In this document: positions 60,016 through 64,000 of the stretch, one piece after another
How positions within the stretch are numbered: the first letter of the stretch is position 1
Layout: every line of letters begins with the position of its first letter
Source: Collinsella aerofaciens
GTDB taxonomy: Bacteria > Actinomycetota > Coriobacteriia > Coriobacteriales > Coriobacteriaceae
NCBI RefSeq assembly: GCF_015546965.1
Contig: NZ_JADMUF010000002.1
Span: forward strand, 1 to 64,000
Direction: 5' to 3'
DNA length: 64,000 bases
Notes under the pieces: model-generated
Database searches by the model: none
The model's input: only the letters and a program-made list of their open reading frames with translations
Told to the model about the DNA's origin: nothing
Made by a program: the position numbers and the translations under genes

Positions 60016-61587
60016 ATGGACGTCGCCGCATTTTTGCTGGCTCTTGTGCCGATCATCTGGCTTGTCGTGATGCTGCTGTGCTTTAAATGGCCGGCCTGGA
60101 AAGCTGCCATCGGCTCGTTTGTTCTTTCGTGCGTGCTTGCCTTTGCGTGGTGGCACCTGTCGGTGGCGCAGATCGCCACGGCCTCGCTCGAGGGCTTTTT
60201 GATGGCCCTGTGGCCGATCGTGCTGGTGATTATCGCCGCGGTCTTTACGTATAACCTGTGCGTGCGGACGGGCGCCATGGACGTGATCGGCAGCATGATC
60301 ACCTCCATCAGCAGCGACCGCCGTCTGCTGGCGCTGCTCGTGGCTTGGTGCTTCGGCGGCTTTATGGAGGGTATGGCCGGCTTTGGTACCGCCGTCGCCA
60401 TCCCCGCCGGCATGCTCGCGGGCCTGGGCTTTGAGGCTGTCCCCGCCGTGCTCATCTGCCTGCTGGCCAACGGCGTGCCCACGCCCTACGGCTCCATCGG
60501 CATCCCGACGGTGTCCGTTGCCGATCTGGTGGGTCTGGATTCCCTGCACCTGGCGACCGTTCAGCTGGTGCAGCTCGCGCCGTTCTTTGTGGTGATGCCG
60601 CTGCTCATTGTGCTGGTCGCGGGTCGCGTGGCCGACGATCGGGGCAATGTTGCGAGCGTGGGCGAACGTCTGCATGGCGTGGCCGGTATCGCGCTGCTCT
60701 CTGGCGCGTCCTTTGTCGGCGCGGCCCTGGTTGTTGCCATGTTTGTTGGTCCCGAGCTTGCCGTGGTCGTGGGCTCTATCGTGTCGCTCGCACTGACCGC
60801 TGCGCTTGCCATGCGCGCCGAGAAGTCCGGCCACCTGGATGCGCGCTTCCATATGAATATCGAGGCCGGCGAGCAGCTTACCGTTAAGTCGGCGCTTTCT
60901 GCCTGGTCGTGCTTCATCCTGATCTTTGTGCTACTGCTGGGTACCTCCAACCTGGTGCCCGCCGTGCATGCCGCGCTCGCTCCGTTTGCGAGCCACGTGC
61001 AGGTGTATTGCGGCGAGAACCCCGGTACGCTTACGTTTTCGTGGATCAACACGCCGGGTGTTTGGATTTTCCTGGCTGCGTTTGTCGGTGGCGCGATTCA
61101 GGGTGCTTCGCCGCGCCTGATGGGCGAGGTGCTGGCCGCGACCGTCAAGCAGATGATGCCGACGGTGATCACCATGCTTTCGGTGTTGGGTTGCGCCAAG
61201 GTGATGGGCTATGCGGGCATGATTTCGTCTATCAGTGCGTTTTGCATCGCCGTCGCCGGTGGGCTGTACCCGATTCTGGCTCCGTGGATCGGTGCCGTCG
61301 GTGCGTTCGTTACCGGTTCGGGCACGTCTTCGGGCATGCTGTTTGGCCCCATCCAGAGCCAGGCCGCAACGGCGCTGGGCGTGAGCGACTACTGGATGGT
61401 CGCGCTGAACGCACTGGGCGTTGCTGCCGGTAAGATGATCTCGCCACAGACGCTCGCGATCGGTTTGGCTGCTGTCCACGTCCGCGGCAAGGATGCCGAG
61501 CTCTTGGGCGCCGTCCTGCCCTACGCCGCCGGCATGCTGGTCCTCATGAGCGCCATAGCCATGCTCGGCCAAGGCCTGCCGCTGTAG
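60016..61587 (+). CDS. L-lactate permease (LctP/LldP family)
   Basis: A 523-residue lactate permease with about 12-13 hydrophobic helices. GFMEGMAGFGTAVAIPAGMLAGLGF is the conserved LctP signature, GTSSGMLFGPIQSQAA lies near the C-terminus, and PTPYGSIGIPTVSVADL is also typical. It would import or export lactate or glycolate with protons. AAGGAG precedes the ATG at 60016. Not in a cluster with a lactate dehydrogenase. Confidence 0.88.
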   Translation: MDVAAFLLALVPIIWLVVMLLCFKWPAWKAAIGSFVLSCVLAFAWWHLSVAQIATASLEGFLMALWPIVLVIIAAVFTYNLCVRTGAMDVIGSMITSISSDRRLLALLVAWCFGGFMEGMAGFGTAVAIPAGMLAGLGFEAVPAVLICLLANGVPTPYGSIGIPTVSVADLVGLDSLHLATVQLVQLAPFFVVMPLLIVLVAGRVADDRGNVASVGERLHGVAGIALLSGASFVGAALVVAMFVGPELAVVVGSIVSLALTAALAMRAEKSGHLDARFHMNIEAGEQLTVKSALSAWSCFILIFVLLLGTSNLVPAVHAALAPFASHVQVYCGENPGTLTFSWINTPGVWIFLAAFVGGAIQGASPRLMGEVLAATVKQMMPTVITMLSVLGCAKVMGYAGMISSISAFCIAVAGGLYPILAPWIGAVGAFVTGSGTSSGMLFGPIQSQAATALGVSDYWMVALNALGVAAGKMISPQTLAIGLAAVHVRGKDAELLGAVLPYAAGMLVLMSAIAMLGQGLPL

Positions 61588-61588
61588 T

Positions 61589-61725
61589 CGGCACTTAGGG
61601 ACGTTCCTTATGTGCCGGTACTTTGGGAACGTCCCTAAGCGCCGGCATCCGGGGGCACTCCATGGCTGTTGCCTGTTCAAGAGTGTCCCCAATGACTAGT
61701 CGTTTAAAAACGTCCCCAATGACTA
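61589..61725. repeat. GGCAC/GGGACGTTCC repeat
   Basis: CGGCACTTAGGGACGTTCC (61589-61607) is inverse to GGAACGTCCCTAAGCGCCG (61626-61644) with one G-T pair. A second stem GGGGCACTC/GAGTGTCCCC (61652-61690) follows, then a palindrome-like ACTAGTCGTTTAAAAACG. Directly after the lactate permease stop. Related to the shorter pieces at 21402 and 36868. The next 140 bases to pckA hold no gene. Confidence 0.65.
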
Positions 61726-61865
61726 GGCCGCTTGCCTGCGATTTTTGACCGTTGGGCGGGCTTGCCGCCCTTGCCGCAAAAACGTTTTTGCATATCGGGT
61801 ACAACGGGCTTTACGTGAGTAAAGTGCGCGCCGCGTCCACGTGTCGCGTTTTTAAAGGAGGCCCC

Positions 61866-63536
61866 ATGCCTGGTGTTACCCCTGCAGAAGTTTTGTCCAA
61901 CTTTGGTATTACGCTGGTCGAAGATCCCGCCGAGAATCAGCCCCGTCTGCTGGTCGATCTACCCGCCGCGGAGCTCGTCGAGCACGCTATCCGCCGCGAA
62001 GAAGGCCGCATGGCATCCAACGGCGCGCTGGTGATCGAGACGGGGGAGCGTACCGGCCGTTCTCCCAACGATCGCTTTATCGTTGACACCCCCGATGTTC
62101 ACGACAAGATTGCCTGGGGCGCGGTCAACCGCCCGCTGTCCGTCGAGAGCTATGAGGTCATCAAGGCCGGTATCGTCGACTATCTCAACGAGCGCGACGT
62201 GTTCGTCACCCGCGGCATGGCAGGTGCCGACCGCAACCACACGCGTCGACTGCTCGTTGCCTGCGAGCGTGCCAGCCAGGCACTCTTTATTAAGCAGATG
62301 CTCGCCCGTCCGCTCGCTCGCGAAATTGCGCGCACCGGCGAGCCGGACTTTTGCGTGCTCGCGGCACCCGGGTACCAGTGCGATCCCGCCATCAAGGGCC
62401 TCAACTCCAGCGCCGCCGTGGTCATCAACTTCCAGGAGCGCGTGATTCTGGTCGCCGGCACCGGTTACTCCGGCGAGATTAAAAAGTCGATCTTTAGCGT
62501 CATGAACTATCTGCTGCCCGTCGAGGACGACGTGCTGCCCATGCACTGCTCGGCCAGCATGGATCCCGTCACGCACGAGACCGCCGTGTTCTTTGGCCTG
62601 TCCGGCACCGGCAAGACCACGCTTTCGGCCAATCCCACGCGCCTGCTGATCGGCGATGACGAGCACGGTTGGTCCGACATGGGCATCTTCAACATCGAGG
62701 GTGGCTGCTACGCAAAATGCGAGGGCCTGGACGCCTTCCACGAGCCTGAGATCTTCAACGCTGTCCGCTTTGGCGCAATCTGCGAAAACGTGGTGCTCGA
62801 CGAGAACCGCAAGCCCAACTACGATGACATCTCGATTACGCACAACACGCGCGTGGCCTATCCCGTGGAGCACATTCCCAACGCGTGGACCAAGGGCATG
62901 GGCACCACCCCGAGCGTCGTGCTGTTCCTGACTTGCGATGCCTTTGGCGTACTGCCGCCCATCTCGCGTCTGACGGCCGACGCCGCCATGTACCACTTTG
63001 TGACGGGCTTTACGGCTAAGATTCCCGGCACCGAGGTCGGCGTTACCGAGCCCACGCCCACGTTCTCTTCGCTGTTCGGCGAGCCGTTTATGCCGCTCGA
63101 CCCCATGGTTTACGCCAAGATGCTCGGCGAGCGTATTGCCGACGGCCGCACACGCGTGTACCTGGTCAACACCGGCTGGATCGGCGGCGGCTACGGCGTG
63201 GGTCATCGCATCGAGCTGGCCTACACGCGCTCGCTGGTCGCGCGCGCCCTCGACGGCACCATCGAGGACAGCGAGTTCGTGCACGACGACATCTTTAACG
63301 TCGACATTCCCACGACGTGCCACGGTGTGCCCGATGGCATCCTGGTGCCGCGCCAGTACTGGCAGAGCACCGCGCGCTACGACGAGGCCGAGCACAACCT
63401 GGCGGTGATGTTCGAGGAGAACTTCGAGAAGAAGTACTCGCACCTGCCCGAGTCCGTCAAGGCCGCTGGCCCGCACGCCCAGGTGCCCGCCGAGGCCCGT
63501 CACCGCGGCCGCGGCCTGCTGGGACTTCGCCTGTAA
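61866..63536 (+). CDS. pckA: Phosphoenolpyruvate carboxykinase (ATP)
   Basis: ATP-dependent PEP carboxykinase (556 residues), which converts oxaloacetate to PEP in gluconeogenesis, or the reverse in anaerobes. The P-loop GLSGTGKTTLSANP, kinase-2 IGDDEHGWSD and the PEP/oxaloacetate site ERTGRSPNDRFI are present. AAAGGAGG precedes the ATG at 61866; the frame is open upstream without a ribosome site. A hairpin repeat overlaps the stop. FBPase is encoded at 10659, so both ends of gluconeogenesis are covered here. Confidence 0.95.
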   Translation: MPGVTPAEVLSNFGITLVEDPAENQPRLLVDLPAAELVEHAIRREEGRMASNGALVIETGERTGRSPNDRFIVDTPDVHDKIAWGAVNRPLSVESYEVIKAGIVDYLNERDVFVTRGMAGADRNHTRRLLVACERASQALFIKQMLARPLAREIARTGEPDFCVLAAPGYQCDPAIKGLNSSAAVVINFQERVILVAGTGYSGEIKKSIFSVMNYLLPVEDDVLPMHCSASMDPVTHETAVFFGLSGTGKTTLSANPTRLLIGDDEHGWSDMGIFNIEGGCYAKCEGLDAFHEPEIFNAVRFGAICENVVLDENRKPNYDDISITHNTRVAYPVEHIPNAWTKGMGTTPSVVLFLTCDAFGVLPPISRLTADAAMYHFVTGFTAKIPGTEVGVTEPTPTFSSLFGEPFMPLDPMVYAKMLGERIADGRTRVYLVNTGWIGGGYGVGHRIELAYTRSLVARALDGTIEDSEFVHDDIFNVDIPTTCHGVPDGILVPRQYWQSTARYDEAEHNLAVMFEENFEKKYSHLPESVKAAGPHAQVPAEARHRGRGLLGLRL

Positions 63537-63571
63537 AACCACCACAAAGGGGACACCTTTGTGGTGGTTTT
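63535..63571 (+). terminator. CACCACAAAGG hairpin, copy 2, overlapping the pckA stop
   Basis: AAAACCACCACAAAGG (63535-63550) and CCTTTGTGGTGGTTTT (63556-63571) form a perfect 16-base stem with loop GGACA, whose left arm starts within the TAA stop codon. The 3' arm ends in TTTT. Same core as 46705-46735. Confidence 0.75.
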
Positions 63572-63598
63572 GCTCGAGCGGTTGACTCGGGTTACAAT
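63570..63598 (+). promoter_or_regulatory. Promoter of the B3/4-domain gene
   Basis: TACAAT (63593-63598) is a -10 box with TTGCTC (63570-63575) 17 bases upstream as -35. A 140-base leader follows. Confidence 0.45.
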
Positions 63599-63742
63599 AC
63601 GCCTGACATATCGTCCCCTTCTCCGGATGGGGACAGCGCAAGCGCTCTTGTGGCGGCACCGTAGGACTTTGAAGGTGGCCGTTGTAAGGGCGCTTTTTGT
63701 TTAGGCGCCCTCACTCGGGCGCGCACAATGAAGGGAGAGCGT
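63599..63742 (+). other. Structured 5' leader of the B3/4-domain gene
   Basis: The leader holds three hairpins: GTCCCC/GGGGAC (63613-63618 and 63629-63634), the palindrome AGCGCAAGCGCT, and GGGCGC/GCGCCC (63688-63693 and 63705-63710). No known riboswitch motif is seen. Confidence 0.35.
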
Positions 63743-64000
63743 ATGAAGAGCTTTATTGCCGAGGATTCATTCTGGGAGTTGTTTCCGCAGGCGGCGGTCG
63801 GTGTTGTGGTCGTGGAGGGCATGAAGCCCACGGCTCAGATTCCTCAAGAGGACGTGGATGCGATTGCGGCGTTGCTCGACCGCGCCAATATCGATGCGGA
63901 GCGTCATCTGACTAGCGATACCATCAGCGAGAACGCGCCGGTCAAGGCATGGCGCGAGGCCTATCGTCTGTTCAAGACCAAAAAGGGCGCGCGTTGCTCA
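63743..64000 (+). CDS. B3/4-domain protein, cut at window end
   Basis: The first 86 codons of a gene that runs past the window. It begins KSFIAEDSFWELFPQAAVGVVVVEGMK, typical of stand-alone B3/4-domain proteins related to the PheT B3/4 region, which may edit tRNA or bind small ligands. AGGGAGA precedes the ATG. The remaining length is unknown. Confidence 0.75.
   Translation, partial: MKSFIAEDSFWELFPQAAVGVVVVEGMKPTAQIPQEDVDAIAALLDRANIDAERHLTSDTISENAPVKAWREAYRLFKTKKGARCS

Noticed and set aside
61959-63659. 566-codon open frame antisense to pckA
   Set aside because: Shadow of pckA; His/Ala/Gly-rich nonsense product.

Overview
This window is a chromosomal segment of a high-GC, gut-type Coriobacteriia genome, most like Collinsella. 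That assignment is inferred from codon use, from the gene families present (class III fructose bisphosphatase, C69 dipeptidase, DUF4430 surface proteins, QueH, GtrA paralogues, a Coriobacteria-type PD-(D/E)XK-like protein) and from many intergenic hairpin repeats; it was not tested by alignment. I saw no rRNA, tRNA, CRISPR array, prophage or complete insertion sequence. About 58 protein genes are supported, most of them housekeeping or transport.

Layout. 1-4.3 kb: an AT-rich inverted-repeat element, a C69 dipeptidase, a small phasin-like protein and an ABC1/UbiB-like kinase. 4.3-9.5 kb: a cobalamin riboswitch followed by two surface proteins with DUF4430 (transcobalamin-like) domains, a likely B12-capture system. 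9.5-19 kb: two GtrA membrane proteins, class III FBPase, DegV, an unknown TIM-barrel-like protein, a 56-residue membrane protein, an RsmB-type rRNA methyltransferase and a divergent MetRS. 19-26 kb: a queuosine set (queH, queA, tgt), interrupted by a long coiled-coil membrane protein and an SDR oxidoreductase. 26-34 kb: LOG protein, DegV, HAD hydrolase, M20 dipeptidase and the phosphate transporter pstSCAB. 34-37.5 kb: ABC-F protein, Cof-type HAD phosphatase and a DtxR-family regulator. 37.5-40.5 kb: a metal-efflux unit (ArsR/SmtB regulator, separate HMA chaperone, P-type ATPase) with three matching operators. 40.5-42.4 kb: an AT-rich island with one nuclease-like gene. 42.4-52.6 kb: exonuclease, ArsP-type permease, YaiI, HdeD-like protein, nitroreductase, two histidine phosphatases, a DUF1015-like protein, an M20 peptidase, serA and serC. 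52.7-54.8 kb: a coupled two-gene unit, MazG-like pyrophosphohydrolase plus a GIY-YIG/DUF2075 helicase, which looks like a defence module. 54.9-64 kb: a small protein, a K+/H+-type antiporter, a PPP-type phosphatase, a flippase, a lactate permease, ATP-dependent PEP carboxykinase and the start of a B3/4-domain protein.

The non-coding sequence is the most unusual part. At least nine families of long inverted repeats sit between genes, and several recur here with compensatory base changes. The best is a pair of elements just after the queA and SDR stop codons, in which stems change sequence completely but keep pairing around conserved linkers, as expected of a structured RNA or a palindromic mobile repeat.
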